64,000 nucleotides of DNA from Bettongia penicillata ogilbyi (Eukaryota; Chordata; Mammalia; Diprotodontia; Potoroidae), in contig JAJHZJ010000575.1 in NCBI GenBank assembly GCA_023548195.1, positions 2,297,454 through 2,361,453 of the forward strand, given 5' to 3'. The position numbers were made by a program, and so were the translations under genes. Shown here in pieces: positions 44,031-56,012 of this stretch; position 1 is the stretch's first letter; each line of letters starts with the position of its first letter. The notes beneath the pieces are model-generated. The model searched no databases, was not told where the DNA came from, and was given only the letters and a program-made list of their open reading frames with translations.

Positions 44031-44194
44031 GCTCACTTCTAGCAACAGGCAAGACGTACAAAATACATACAACAACTATCTATCTACTTAGACATATAAC
44101 TTTTTTTTTTTAGGAATGGGTAGGGAGCATTGACATTCTGAGAATTAGAATTCCCCCAAAAAGGAGTTGGCTGCCTGAAACAATTGACCAATCC

Positions 44195-44480
44195 ATCAAC
44201 AAGAAGGTACTAAATGGTGACTAGCGCCAAACTCTGTACTAAGTGATGCAGCAGGCAAAAGCCATGCCCTACCCTCAAATAACTTACAATCTAATGGAAA
44301 ACAACATGCAAACAAATACATGCAACTCAAGCTATCCAGATAAATAAGGAGCAACTAGTATTAAGAGGGGTTGGGGAAGGCTTCCTGCAGAAGGTGGGCC
44401 TTTAGTTGGGACTTTGAAGGAAGACAGGGAGGTCAGCAGGTAACCTCAGGAAGTAATGGGCTTCCTCTGCCTAGAAATCT
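44195..44480 (-). mobile_element. L2 LINE fragment, antisense
   Basis: 'CAAATAACTTACAATCTAAT', 'GGGGAAGGCTTCCTGCAGAA', 'GACTTTGAAGGAAGACAGGG'. Confidence 0.82.
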
Positions 44481-45980
44481 TCAGATGCTAGGCTTAGTCC
44501 CCACTTGGGAGATACCATGTGGTGAATTCTTATTCAGAACATAGTTGAACTTCAGAGAGAGTTTCTGTGTTTACATCTAATTTTGAGTTCTGTGATTACG
44601 ATACCTGAGTGACCTCTTCTAGCTTTGGTTTGTTTACCCCAGCATTGCCTCTAACTCAGCTGAGAAGCATCTGGATGGAGGAGTAACATGAATTTTTGTT
44701 CATGTGTGAGGTTAGAGGAGTAGGAGACTGTAGATATTGGGACAGAAAACATGGTTCTACAGATCTAAGTGCCAGGTATATGAGCAATAACCTCTTTGAA
44801 AGGCCTCCACGGTATTTAAACGACTATGTTCACAGTGTCAGGTGAACTGGCCTCACCCCAATAGCATGGATACTTGTAAGATGAATAGATTCCTACAACA
44901 TGGATCGTTCTCCCCACCCCCACCCCCTCACCTCCCAAACGCAGCCCAACTATAGCTGTCTGTGGCTGCCTGCCGGGGAGCCACTGTGAAGAGTGGGCCT
45001 GAAATAGCATCCATTTCCTACTAAATGCATCTGATCCACCTCTTGTGGAGAAGTTAATAGCCGAATGATGCTCGTCTTGCTCCTTCAGCCCATAGTGACA
45101 ACTCTCCTGATGTGCTGAAGGGGATTGGGAAGTGAATTCCTTTCTGCACCTCCAATTCCAAATGTGTAAAGTGTGGCTGGCAGGCTGCCAAAGCAGTGAT
45201 TTAGAAGAGGCAAAGCCTTTGCAGATGGACATCAAAGCATGCTTTTCTATTGAGAAAAGAATGTTTAACATAAACAAAATCAACACGATTGAGCCTCTTT
45301 TCCTTCTATGTCTCTGCAGTAAGGAAATCAGATTTAATCTATGTTCTTGGAAAAAAAATTACATCTACTTAGAAAGTAACTAAAACTTTTGCAGAGGGGA
45401 TATTTCATCCGTGAAAGCATTTGAGCATACATCTCCTAGACATCAGCCTAAGGGCAGTTTTCTATCTTAAAATAGAAAAGCCTTAGTAAAATCAAGATAT
45501 GAGAGTTATTTCCCTGAGTCCTCCACTCTAGTCACCCTCCCCCACCTTGTTTGATCTCTAACAAATTTTTGGAGACGTTTTTAAGGGATTCCCCCTATTT
45601 ATGGAACAGAATAACTTAGAATCCTTTCGAGAGAATGAATCAGAAGGTATATGACATAATGATAGTGACAAATATTTTTTAATTACTCACATCTTTTCTT
45701 TTCACATTGCCTTCATTACTAAATATATCCTTCCCCTAACCATTGTGACATCCCTTACAGTCAAAACTCAGGCGGAGGTAAAAGTGGGGGAAGCAGTTGT
45801 ATAGAAACAACCAACTTATAAACGGAGTGTGCTCAGCTATGCAGCCTCCCACACTGGGAATCTCTAACCTATTCAGAAGGGGGAGGAGGTATTTTTTTTA
45901 ATTTTTTTTCCTTTCCCTTCCTTCAAGACAATTTGACCATTCTAGGTACACAGAATTATCACTGTTTATTCTTTGAATGT
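44481..45980. other. Unique sequence, candidate conserved non-coding core
   Basis: A SINE scrap lies at 44600-44650. The core 44820-45330 is free of repeats and of mixed composition (e.g. GGACATCAAAGCATGC, AGTTAATAGCCGAATGATGC). A 156-codon minus frame (44816-45286) lacks any recognisable domain, so I do not call a gene. Confidence 0.35.
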
Positions 45981-45984
45981 GCAA

Positions 45985-46145
45985 TGCTACTGAGACTATG
46001 CATATTTTCCTGGTTCTGATTATTTTACTTTGCATCTATTTATATAAGCTTCTCCATACTTTTTTGTATTCTTTATAATTATTAATTATATTCATGTACC
46101 ATAATGTGGTGAATTGTTCCCCAATCAATGGGCACCCAATATAGA
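45985..46145 (-). mobile_element. L1 ORF2 end fragment, antisense
   Basis: 'TTCCTGGTTCTGATTATTTT', 'ACTTTGCATCTATTTATATA' and 'TTCCCCAATCAATGGGCACC' are complementary to L1 ORF2-end words seen in copy D near 19870-20005. Confidence 0.75.
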
Positions 46146-46695
46146 AAGTAAAATGAATTGTATGTAAATGCATCACTCATTCTTTAAAGCAAGGAATTTG
46201 TGGATTTTCATAAAGTTTGAAAAGGATATTTATTTTTATTTTCTACTCCTTTCTTAATCTTTAAAATTTTATATTTATATATTGTGAGACAATATGTCCG
46301 GGGCAGATGCAGTTGGCATACTAAGTATGTATGGTACTGAGTCCCAAATTGAGAGCCGCTATCAGAAGATACATGGGTGCACGGTATGTAACGTTGAAAA
46401 GTGCAAGTTGTTCACATCCGTCTGATGATTTTAAGCGGAAAGAGAATCCAGAAAGCCTGAAGTGAATTCATTCCCCTCACCCCCAACTCAACCTTTCTCC
46501 TAACTTCCTTGTTACTCCTGAGAGAACCAGTATACTTCTGGTCAACCAGGCTCAATTCCCAGAGACAAACACAACTCTTTCCCCTCCCCATCATTCTCCT
46601 CTGCCTCCCATTTCCAAAGGACTGCCAAGTCACATAGATTCTCATTCCACAACATCCTCTTAGCCAAGTCCTTTCTCTCCATTTGTAGCAGAACT
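46146..46695. other. Unique sequence with CpG-bearing patch
   Basis: 46295-46440 contains several CpGs (GTCCGGGG, GAGCCGCTAT, GCACGGTATGTAACGTTG, CATCCGTC) in CpG-poor surroundings. No gene was identified. Confidence 0.4.
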
Positions 46696-46699
46696 ATCC

Positions 46700-46905
46700 T
46701 ACTTCAGGATGGGGGCCATCTCCAGTCATCTTGATCTATATCTGACCATTGGACCCAGATGGTTCTGGAGGAGAGATGTGTGGCTGGTGACTTTGCTCAG
46801 TCCTACCTCACTTAAATCCAATTCACTCACAATTCATGACATCACCTTCCTCATGTCACTTTCCTCCTTGAGGATGAAGGACAAACAACAGCAACTACCA
46901 TCCTA
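46700..46905 (+). mobile_element. Composite marsupial SINE arm, reverse of 37005-37312
   Basis: 'CCATCTCCAGTCATCTTGAT', 'CCCAGATGGTTCTGGAGGAG', 'ATTCATGACATCACCTTCCT' and 'TTGAGGATGAAGGACAAACA' are the inverse of the specific arm seen near 37005-37180. Confidence 0.72.
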
Positions 46906-46929
46906 GTTCAGATCCTCCCCCTACCAGGA

Positions 46930-47510
46930 CTATCACCATTGCCTCTCGATCGTCCTCCACAAAGGTGAGGAAGGGAGATTCTTAAATTACACATCTGACT
47001 ATGTCATTCTCTTCTTCAAGAAACCAGTGACTCTCCTAAGATAAGATGCCAACTTCTCTGTTTCATATTGGAAACCCATAATCTAGCTTCACCTTAATTT
47101 TGAGAGCTGATTTCATCTTACTCTCCCTATGCAGTGGACTTTCTAACCAAATGGGTTTATTTATTGTTATGAAACACTGTCCTCCTTCGTTTTCACCTTT
47201 TGGAATCCCAAGCTCTCTCTAGAGTTTGGCTTGCTTCCCAAATGAAGGCTTTCCTGATCACCCAGTTGGTAAGAGGTCTCCCCACTGGCCCCGGAAGGTA
47301 TGTCAAACACATGTGTGTGTGTATGTGTGTGCATATATGTGTAGATATGTGTGTGTGAATATGTATGTGTGTAAGATACACCCCACCCCCAACTCAAAAG
47401 TAAAAAGCTGACTGAGAACAGTGATTATTTCATTGTATGTTGCTATAATCTTAGCACACAGCATCTTGTACCTAGTACATGATTAAATCAATACTTCTTG
47501 ATCTAACTTA
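46930..47510 (+). mobile_element. L2 LINE 3' region, sense, with TG insertion
   Basis: 'GACTATGTCATTCTCTTCTT', 'AATGAAGGCTTTCCTGATCA', and after the TG repeat 'CTTGTACCTAGTACATGATT'. Nearly 500 bp of L2 3' sequence is preserved. Confidence 0.82.
47311..47373. repeat. (TG)n/(TGTA)n microsatellite
   Basis: Interrupted TG and TATG units within the L2. Confidence 0.92.
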
Positions 47511-48400
47511 AATTGAGGAAGACAAATGGAGGCGTAAGCCTCATCTACATGATGCCAAACATTAGTAACAATCCGAACTCTGGAGAACATGAAAATTCTT
47601 CAGGCCCACTGCAAGATAATTTACATTTAGTGCTCTCACTGTTTTCCCTTCTGTGGTAGCAACATGGACTGATGCTATTTTTAGCAAACTCATCTGGTGT
47701 TTCCATTCCCCAAGTTGTAGCTGGCTCTAGGGCACAACCAGAGTTTCAGGGTTTCTAGCCATTATCATAAGTTAACAGAACAGGAGAATCCCATAATCCT
47801 CTGTGCATCATCATTAACCAACAGAGTGTCACTGAGTGGGTAACATGTCCCAAATGATGTTTTGGGAAATAGCTACAGATTCTAGAGGACAATAAACCAG
47901 TCCCTATGACCTTGAGGTTTGCAGGGAGTTGAGAAGATAAGATTATCATACATGAAACAATTAAGAGATAATACAAGAAGGCAGCAAGTACCAAATGCAT
48001 TGAGGAAACAATGGTAAAGGCAATATTTAGGCCTGGCCTTATAGAATGAGTTAATTTCAGGGGAGTCCTAACTAGGAATTCTTTCACCTAGAACATATAG
48101 CAGTTGTAAGGGGCAAGGTGATGTAGAAAGGACAGCAAACATATGGGCCACGTGGGAGAAGGGACTTTGCTCTCAGAGAATCTCACTTGTATGGGGCCTG
48201 AGAGGAAATGCAAGATCCTGACTGCCTTGGGGACCATGAGAGAAGATGAATGAGAGTTATGTTCCAGAGATACAGGCTGTCAAAAGTCAATGAGGCCCAA
48301 GGACAGACTGCAGAAGGGAGAGAGCCCAGCTCTTGACATGTGCACATCCTAGAACAAAGCCCCAGTCACCTCCCCCTAGTTCTGGTCCTGGGGTTTAAGG
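47511..48400. other. Unclassified sequence
   Basis: Part (47990-48360) may be degraded antisense L2 ('AGACTGCAGAAGGGAGAGAG'). No gene. Confidence 0.4.
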
Positions 48401-48404
48401 AGGG

Positions 48405-49260
48405 AGAGTTGAGTTAATAAGCATTTCTTAAGTGCCCACTATAAGGTAGTCACTGTATTGAGTGCTGGGGATACAAAAAAGTCAAAACTAGGCCCCCATC
48501 CTCTAGAAGCTTACAAGATAATGGAGGTGGTAACATGCGAAGATTCAGAGGAATGGAATACATACAGGACAAATTGGACATGGCCATGAAGGGAAGGCAA
48601 GAGCATTCAGCAGACCTGGAGAAGTCCTTGTAAAGGGTGAGATTCTGGCTGAGTTTGGACAAGCTAAAGAAGGTAGAAAGTGGAGATAAGGAGAGAGAAT
48701 TCCAGGCCTGGAGGATAGTCAGAGAAAAGGTACAAATCAGGAACTGGATTGTCACAGTTGAGGACCAGCAAGGAGACCAGTGTCACTGGAATGTAGAGTG
48801 TGAGAAGACTGGGAAGTAGGAAGAGGTCAAATTATAAGGACTTCAAAACAAAACAGGCTCTTATGGTAAGGATGGCTGACAAGGAGCCAGGGTAGTTCCC
48901 TGGAAAGAAAGCTGATATAGGCAGATGTGTGCTTTAGGTAGATCCTGGGGAGAGCTGAGTGGGGGCTGGACTGGAGAGGAAGAGAATTGAGGCAGGAAGA
49001 CCAACCAGAAAGCTTTTACATACAAATGTCTTTGTATGAGGTGATAAGAGTTTAGAAAAGGGTAGTAGATATATCAGAGGAGAAAGAAGGAACATAGACA
49101 AGATGTTTAAAGGTAAGATCGACAGTCTCTGGGAACAGATTGGATATGAGAGAGGGGTGTCTGCGTGAAAAAAAGTGGGGCTTTGAGAAAGACTTCTAGG
49201 TACAGAGCCTGAGGGCCTGGGAGGAAGGACAGGGAGAAGAAAGTTAGGAAGAGGGGAGCC
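48405..49260 (-). mobile_element. Long antisense L2 LINE
   Basis: About 850 bp from the 3' end ('TAAGTGCCCACTATAAGGTA', 'CCATCCTCTAGAAGCTTACA') through 'GAGAGAATTCCAGGCCTGGA' and 'CAAGGAGACCAGTGTCACTG' to 'GAGCTGAGTGGGGGCTGGAC' and 'GAACAGATTGGATATGAGAG'. One of the longest L2 copies here. It carries no open frame. Confidence 0.85.
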
Positions 49261-49384
49261 AACAGGGGAGAAGGCAAGAGGGAATTCTGAGTGTGTTGGG
49301 GGGTAGGAGTGACAAAAAAATGATACTACAAAAAACAACTGAAACATATCTACTTCTGACCACAAGTTTCATAGCAAACCTGGG

Positions 49385-49590
49385 GGATAGGTAATAGTTA
49401 TTACCCCATCAACACATGAGATAACCTATGGAAGTGCTTTGCAAGACTTAAACCATTATGTAGATGGTAGCTCTTATGTAAAAGAGGACACTGGGTTTCA
49501 AAAGGGAAATGATTTGTCTACTATCATAAGAGGAAGAAGAGAGGTCTGCCTTGATGCCAGGTTCTCTGGACTCCATGATTAGCCATTCAG
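49385..49590 (-). mobile_element. MIR pieces, degraded
   Basis: A 3'-end-like piece 'GGAAGTGCTTTGCAAGACTT' (49432, + strand order) is followed by antisense words 'CTGCCTTGATGCCAGGTTCT'. The orientation of the two parts differs, so there are probably two elements. Confidence 0.5.
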
Positions 49591-49955
49591 CTGATCCAAG
49601 ATCATAATATGTCAAAAGCAAGGGCTGCCATAACATGTTTGGAAAGTACCGAGTCACCGTTGGCATTTTTCTGTCCTAGGACAAACATCACTGAACATGA
49701 CTGAGGGTAAAAACATGAAAAGAACCCTGCTTCAGCTTTTAATGAGCAATTCATTTGAGAGTAACTGCTCCAGGCCAAAAGCCCCCAGAAGCAAAAGACC
49801 ATGGGACAAAGGGAGCTGGTGCACCCTGGGAAAGCCTCCCCTCCATGCTCTGCCTGAGGAGCACTTCTAGTAACGTGTAAGGTGTCAGATCTGGTGGAAA
49901 CACAGGACTCCAATTAAAACACAGAACTCATGTGGGAGAGGACACAAATAAAGTC
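49591..49955. other. Unclassified sequence
   Basis: Nothing recognised. Confidence 0.4.
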
Positions 49956-49959
49956 CAGG

Positions 49960-50490
49960 TGCAAACTAGATGATGCAAGCTCATGAAAGCCAAGGAGAAG
50001 CTTGGGTTTGTGGGAGGCAGAGGGGCTATCTGAAGAATCTGAGCAAAGAAGAGATTTGATGAAAGTAGCATTTAAGCAAGATTAGTCTAAACAGCACCAG
50101 CAGACAGGACTGATTAGAGGAGCAGAGACCACAGAAACAGAAGCTCCCCAGGAGCCCTCTGTATTAATCTTGCCATGAGGTAATGGAGACCTGAGCTCAA
50201 GCAATGCCTACGGGGATTAAGGAGTGAAAGGCAAGACAGAATGGGTATTGTACAGGAAAAATCAAGGAGACTTGGTGGAAGGATACATATCGAGGATGTC
50301 CAAAAGGAAAGAAAAGAAATGCAATTATCAGGTGAAGAGCCCAGGAGAAGAATGAAAGGAAATGGGGAAGCAGCTAGAACTGGAGGAGACAGGGATTTTC
50401 ATTCAGTGTTTCATTTGGATTGGTACATATTGAGTTTGAGATGATGGCAAAACACAAAAATGCATCTAGCCAGTGGGCTGTTTGACATGC
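49960..50490 (-). mobile_element. Antisense L2 LINE, 5' of the usual end
   Basis: 'GAAGAGATTTGATGAAAGTA', 'CATTTGGATTGGTACATATT' and 'GAGTTTGAGATGATGGCAAA' match the antisense L2 interval upstream of that at 48405-49260. Confidence 0.65.
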
Positions 50491-50829
50491 CCAAGGATCC
50501 ATCATTTGGCCCATGGTTTCCTGTGACCATTTCCTTAGTAGTGAAGATTCATGGATCCTCCTTGGGCACATACTACTGAAAACCCAGGTAAGAGAAGGGA
50601 TTCAATCATGTCGAATTCCAGTGAACATCGGATTTAGCAAGAAGGAGGTCACTGGTGATGTTGAAGGGATGTTCTCTGACTGGTGTGAATGGAAGACACA
50701 TGTCAAGGCTGTAAAACCCTTAGAGAATCCAGTCTTTTCTAGATTACTTCCACCTTTCACAGCTGAGACATGTCATTAAAACAAACCCATGACTATTAAG
50801 AACAGTCACATTTTCTTTATACCAACTCC

Positions 50830-50950
50830 TATTTCAGACTGTAATCTTGTTGAAGGCAGGGCTTAAGTGCTGCATATTCACCATGAATCCCCCAGCACTA
50901 AATAGCAAGCTTGGCACAAAGTGGAAATTGAATGAATACATGAAGATGGC
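50830..50950 (+). mobile_element. L2 LINE 3' end, sense
   Basis: 'GTAATCTTGTTGAAGGCAGG', 'AATCCCCCAGCACTAAATAG' and 'TTGGCACAAAGTGGAAATTG', ending AATGAATACATGA. Confidence 0.82.
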
Positions 50951-52075
50951 AATCATGGCCCTCTTTTAGTCATGAATGCCACCCATTAGCTCTTCATTGA
51001 TCTGCATGTTAGATCAATTATGTAATTAGTCTATCAGCAATGGAGAGAACTCAAAACTGGGTTATGGCTGAATTAAAGGAGGAGAGCAGTGAAATATTCC
51101 TCACACATAAATTGACTCATGTATGTATTCATATTCTTACGGAAAAATTTAATGATGAACCAGTATGATATACTGCCACAGTTTTGTCTGAATTGCATAC
51201 TTTACATTTGAGAGTCTTTGTTTCCTTATCATTCTAATTTAGGAAACAAAATCAGACAGGTTTGACAAATTAACTATAGCGTAAAACAGATGTGGCCCTC
51301 AACTATCTTGTACATCTCTCTGCCCAACAAAAATTTCAATTGTGGGAAGCGAAAGAGGAGCTTCTCAAGCCAAATGTTTGAAAAGGCATCTTGGAATTGG
51401 GCCCCTGTTCTCCACCCTAAAGAATTTATTTAATGTACGTAGAGCAACTTCTGAAATGAATCTTAGGAGAGTCTAAAAGTCAGTAGCATGGGCCCTCCAA
51501 TGGCTCCTGATGAGTCCTGATGAGGGAAACAATCAGCAATAGTGAAAGAGAGCAGTGTGGGATGGCCACAATTCTATGGCTTCTTCCTTCTACTGGAGGA
51601 AGGATTGTTCAAAGCTAAGCTGCAGTCTAGTAGTTGAAAAAGAATTCCTGACAGTTCCCCAGAAGGCCCATTCCAAAACAGAAAGCAGCAGAGACTGTGC
51701 TCTGCTTTACAGTTTGATGCTGAAAATAGGATATTGTGGTTTAAAGAAAATATTTAGACATTACTTAAGCTTATTATTACGGGTTTGAAATAAAGGTCTA
51801 AAATGTTATGACTGGAGCTACACCCAGGTTTCCAAAGCTGCTTTTGTAACAGATTCAGAAGCTCTGGGAAGAGAATTTAAGCTCCAGAGCCTACTGGAAG
51901 GACATAGGAGGGGAGAGTGGAGAAAAATTCTCATTAAAATGCAGTGAAAATAGTGCATTTTATATGGATCTAATTTCTTAAAAATGTGATCGGGGAGGAG
52001 TAGTTTAGGATACTTTATATCTCCAGTTTCTGAAAATATCCTTGGTAAGCTTGGTGTAGTGAAACAACTTGCATG
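50951..52075. other. Unique sequence
   Basis: No gene or repeat recognised. Confidence 0.42.
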
Positions 52076-52079
52076 GCTA

Positions 52080-52450
52080 TAGAAGTAGATGGAGGGATGG
52101 ATGGATAGATGGATGGGTGGATGGATGCATACATGGGCAGGAGAATGGGTGGGAAGATGGATAGAGATGGATGGATATATAGGTAGTTGGATGGATGATG
52201 AGTAGATAGATGGATAGATAGGTAGAGTGATAGACAAATGAATAAAAGATAGATGGATGATGAGTGGATGGATAATAGGTAGATGGATGGATAGATGGAT
52301 GGATGAATTATGGGTTGATGGATGGATAGATATGTAGACACATGAATGATGGATGGATAGACTGAAGGATGATGATGGGTGGATGTATGAGAGAGAGAGA
52401 TGAATTGATGGTGGGTGGATAGGTAGGTAGATGGATGGATAGAGTATGAA
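52080..52450. repeat. (GATG/GATA)n array
   Basis: About 370 bp of GATG, GATA and GGTA tetramers with point changes. The 215-codon minus frame through it (Ser/His/Pro/Ile-rich) is an artefact. Confidence 0.95.
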
Positions 52451-52561
52451 GATTTTAGGTGCCAAGCACTTTACTCAGTTCTATGACTATAAAAAAAGGG
52501 AAAAAGAGATGCTCTCCATTCTCAAAAAGTTTCTATTTTAGCAGGGGAAGACAAAAAGACA

Positions 52562-52742
52562 AAAGAGGGATAAGAAGCACAAGTACTGGACTTGTAGTAA
52601 GAGACTTGGGGTCCAATCTCATGTTAGGTTTTACTACCTGTGTGTCTTTAGGCAAGACACTAAAATCCTCTGTGCTTCAATCCCTTAATGAATAGTGAGC
52701 TCTACTGAATGGCATCTAAGATCCTTTCCAGTTGTCAACTGA
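52562..52742 (+). mobile_element. MIR-type SINE
   Basis: 'TACTGGACTTGTAGTAAGAG', 'TACTACCTGTGTGTCTTTAG', 'CATCTAAGATCCTTTCCAGT'. Confidence 0.8.
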
Positions 52743-52925
52743 ACATCCTAAGACTTGGAGTCAAAGGAAGAACTTTGCTCCAAATCTCAGCTCAGTCTCT
52801 GGTTAGCTGTGGAGCCTTGGACACCTTACTGAACCTCCAGTGCCTCATCTATTAAACAAAGGAGTTACGCTACATGACCTCAAAATTTCCTTTTAGCTCT
52901 ACATTTATGATCTTATGGTGCATTT
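52743..52925 (+). mobile_element. MIR-type SINE, tandem with the previous
   Basis: 'GACTTGGAGTCAAAGGAAGA', 'GTTAGCTGTGGAGCCTTGGA', 'CTACATTTATGATCTTATGG'. Two SINEs of one type lie head-to-tail. Confidence 0.8.
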
Positions 52926-53199
52926 TTATAAACGTGAGCATTAGGCAGCCTGTTGGAAACAGTATTACCAATATCTAAGTTTCAAGATTCCAACTTACCC
53001 TACAGCTGAAGGGAAGGTTAGTTATAGAGATGTGTTAAGCCAGTTTCATTCTTTCTTCTTTCTGCTTCAGAATTCACATATTCATTCTACATAGCTCTCC
53101 AGGGAGAGGTGCAAGTTATTTATAGAATCAGTTCTGCTCCCCCTGTGGTTTGTGAGCAGAATTGGGTTTGAATCCTGGCTTTCCCATGGGTATTTTTCC

Positions 53200-53700
53200 C
53201 TATACCTTTTTTTTATAATCCTGTGGTGTAATGCTAATCAGAGAGTTAAAGATGTTCCCCACTCATTGATAGGCCTGCCCATTAAGGGAAGCTTGATTAG
53301 GGGAGGACTACATCTTTTGTTAATTTCTAATCAGAGGGTTATGATGCCCTCTGGCTCTGAAAAAGGTATCTGTACTCTGAGGTGAGGTTTTACTTTAGGG
53401 GCTTACTCATTGGAAGTGTTTGTTTGGTCAGACAAGGCTCTGGGCAACTGCTAAGGAGTCCCCAGGCTTTGAAAACCCAGATGTTGGTGTTTCTCTGGTA
53501 ACTATGTATGTATGGATTATGGTCAGACATTTGGAAGCCCTGTCTGTGAGTTTTTATTTCTCTGTATTTTCTCTGAAGTTCAGGGTACTGACTTTTCCCC
53601 TGAACTAAGTGAATGCCATATGTGCTTGATTAAAGTAGATTGTTGATGCCTCAAAAGTTGCTTTCCTTTTAGAAAAGCAGATCTAAAAACATGTACAGCA
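53200..53700 (+). mobile_element. Unclassified repeat, possibly an old LTR
   Basis: The words 'GGTATCTGTACTCTGAGGTG', 'CTTACTCATTGGAAGTGTTT' and 'TTAAAGTAGATTGTTGATGC' look like an interspersed marsupial repeat with LTR-like composition, but I could not define TG...CA ends, a duplication or any retroviral coding sequence. Confidence 0.3.
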
Positions 53701-53981
53701 AACCCTCCAGTGTATATCAGGGTGCTTGCTTTTACATACAGCCAACTCAGACTTCATGGGCAGCCCTTCCTCAAAGGTGAGTATTACTATGCATCCCTGC
53801 TCAAAGTCAAATGTACAGACAATGTTTCTTCTATTTCATTTAAATGTGAGTATGAACTCACAGAGAAAGCAATGAAAGCTACCACCATAAAGAAAGTTTA
53901 GTTAATGTTTCTAAGGTAGGGTGGCACAGGACAAAGTATGTGCATCATTCTTAGCAATAACCTAAAGAAAGGGTCCCCGGT

Positions 53982-54185
53982 TAGGTAATGGTACAATGGA
54001 GGGAATACTGAACTGGGAATCAGACACATCTGGGTTCAAGGCTACTTCAATACTTACTATCTGGGTGATATTGGGTGTTCATTTAACTGCCATGGGACTC
54101 AGTGTCCCCAACTTTAAAATGAGGATGATATCATCTAAGGTCTTTTGCTAGCTCCAAATCCTTAATCCTCTGAATCCAGTTCCCC
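53982..54185 (+). mobile_element. MIR-type SINE
   Basis: 'GAACTGGGAATCAGACACAT', 'GACTCAGTGTCCCCAACTTT', 'TGCTAGCTCCAAATCCTTAA'. Confidence 0.8.
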
Positions 54186-54269
54186 AGATCTCAGGAAAAT
54201 AAAGTGACTTAGGAAGGGAAGATGGGGGGGTGTGGTAAGGAAGAAAGGAAACATTTCTGCAATCATTCC

Positions 54270-54450
54270 TTAGCATCATAGACCTTGGAAAGACTCTCTA
54301 ATCTAACTCCCTCATTTTTCAAAGGAGAAATCAACCCCAAAGAAAGGAAATGATTGGTCTAAAGTCACACAGGAAAAAAAATGCCAAATTAAGATTTGAA
54401 TGCTGGAAACCTAACCCCAAATCTGGTGCTCACTGCACCATGCTGGTGGC
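54270..54450 (-). mobile_element. MIR-related SINE
   Basis: 'TCTAATCTAACTCCCTCATT', 'GGTCTAAAGTCACACAGGAA', 'GCTCACTGCACC'. Confidence 0.72.
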
Positions 54451-55840
54451 AGGAGGAAAGACAAACTGTATGAAGCAGGAAATTACTTTGAGAAGCCACC
54501 TTAACACCCACCATGCCTAAGCTAGCCCAAGGAAGCATGGATGTGGAATATCCCCTTTGTAGTCAACTTCCCATCTTCTCTTAAACTCCTAGGTGGAGGT
54601 CCTCAAAGATTTGCTCACTATTACTCCTCAGAGAAAAGGGGACATTCTAAATGAGATTTTTTTTTCCTATTGCTATCACTCACGAGCCTCTGATGGCATG
54701 CTATTGATAATCAGCCTGAAATCTCAAATATCTTATGGGAGGGTGTTTGTTAAATATGCATCCTAAGAACAGTTGGTGTAATCTTTCCAAACCAGGTGCA
54801 CATTCCTCCTCTGTGCGTACAAAGATCCCTGGGCAGTGTGGGCTCAAACTTGCATGCAAAGCTAATGAGATGTGCACGTAAATGATGCATGAGGAAAGGG
54901 GAGAATTTGCAGCTCCAGGCCATTGGGAACCATTTTCCCCTGCAGAGAGTCTTCAGTAAATTTCCCTCAGGTGTACTCTTTGAAGGGCTCCAAGGATTGT
55001 TGCCTTTCTGGAGTCGAGAACCATCATTTCTCTCTGCCAAGAGGGCTTCCCTGATGTTCCTTGGTATAATATTTGAAACTATTAGAACCACTAGGTTCTA
55101 GTTGGGTTAGCTATGTAGTGTTGCACCATTTAAATAATTTATCTAAGCCTTTGCTTCCTCAATTAAAAGAATAAGGGAAAAAAATAAGGGGAACCAGAAT
55201 TCAGAAATTTCAGGATAAAAATTCTGTGATTCATTTATACTTTAGTATGAATAAATTTCCTTTCTAGGGAGCAGATGTTCATAGAGATGGAGAAGAGAGG
55301 GAGGAGAAGTATTTGGTTAAGTAAGGGATGAAGCTATAAGGCTAGTTATAGCAGACTGAAGTCAAACCTCACCCATCTCATGATTTTATTGATAGCTAAG
55401 GTTTGTACCACTAGGTCAAAATATTGAAAGATCCTGTGAAAGAGTTCAGAAACACTTGGCAAGGCCCCAATGTGAGAAGACCCAACAGTGTTCCTCAAAA
55501 ATGTTTAGAAAGACCCCACATAAATTTCAGGGAAATAGAAATTTCTCTGGGTTCTCAAAAGCTGTGCCTCAAGAAAAAGAGTTCTTTGCATTCCTCCAAA
55601 GCTGAACTGGTTGCATGAGACCCTACTTCTATATAGCAAGGGCTGGCCTACTTAAGTTTGAAGAGGCTTATCCAACAGGTTGGTAGAAGTAACATCTCAC
55701 TTCAGCTACTTCTGCAAAGATGGGAGCTAAGAGGTGGTAATTTTTATGACTGTAAGTAACAGTTAAATCAATGAAGTCATGGATCATGGAGGGGTAAAAA
55801 ATAAGTCATAATGACCCTAAAAGCCCACATTTCTGCTCAC
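54451..55840. other. Unique sequence
   Basis: No repeat family recognised. 54770-55090 is of even composition and opposed frames of 113 and 70 codons cross it without any domain signature, so no gene is called. Confidence 0.4.
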
Positions 55841-55844
55841 ACAG

Positions 55845-56012
55845 GATGATTGACATTTATATAGTGCATTAAGGATTGCAAAGATTCTATTGTACCTCAT
55901 TTGCTACTCCTAGCAACCACGTGAGGTAGGTGCCATGATTAGCTCTATTTTAGAAGTGAGAAAATTGTGAGAGAGATTAAAGGTCTTGTGCAGTTACACA
56001 ACAGTGTCTGAG
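55845..56012 (-). mobile_element. MIR SINE
   Basis: 'CATTTATATAGTGCATTAAG', 'AACCACGTGAGGTAGGTGCC', 'CAGTTACACAACAGTGTCTG'. Confidence 0.78.

Noticed and set aside
51818..52465. 215-codon minus-strand frame rich in Ser, His, Pro and Ile
   Set aside because: Most of it is the GATG/GATA array translated in reverse.
54750..55101. Overlapping 113- and 70-codon frames on opposite strands as an exon
   Set aside because: No recognisable domain and no supported splice sites. Kept only as unique sequence.
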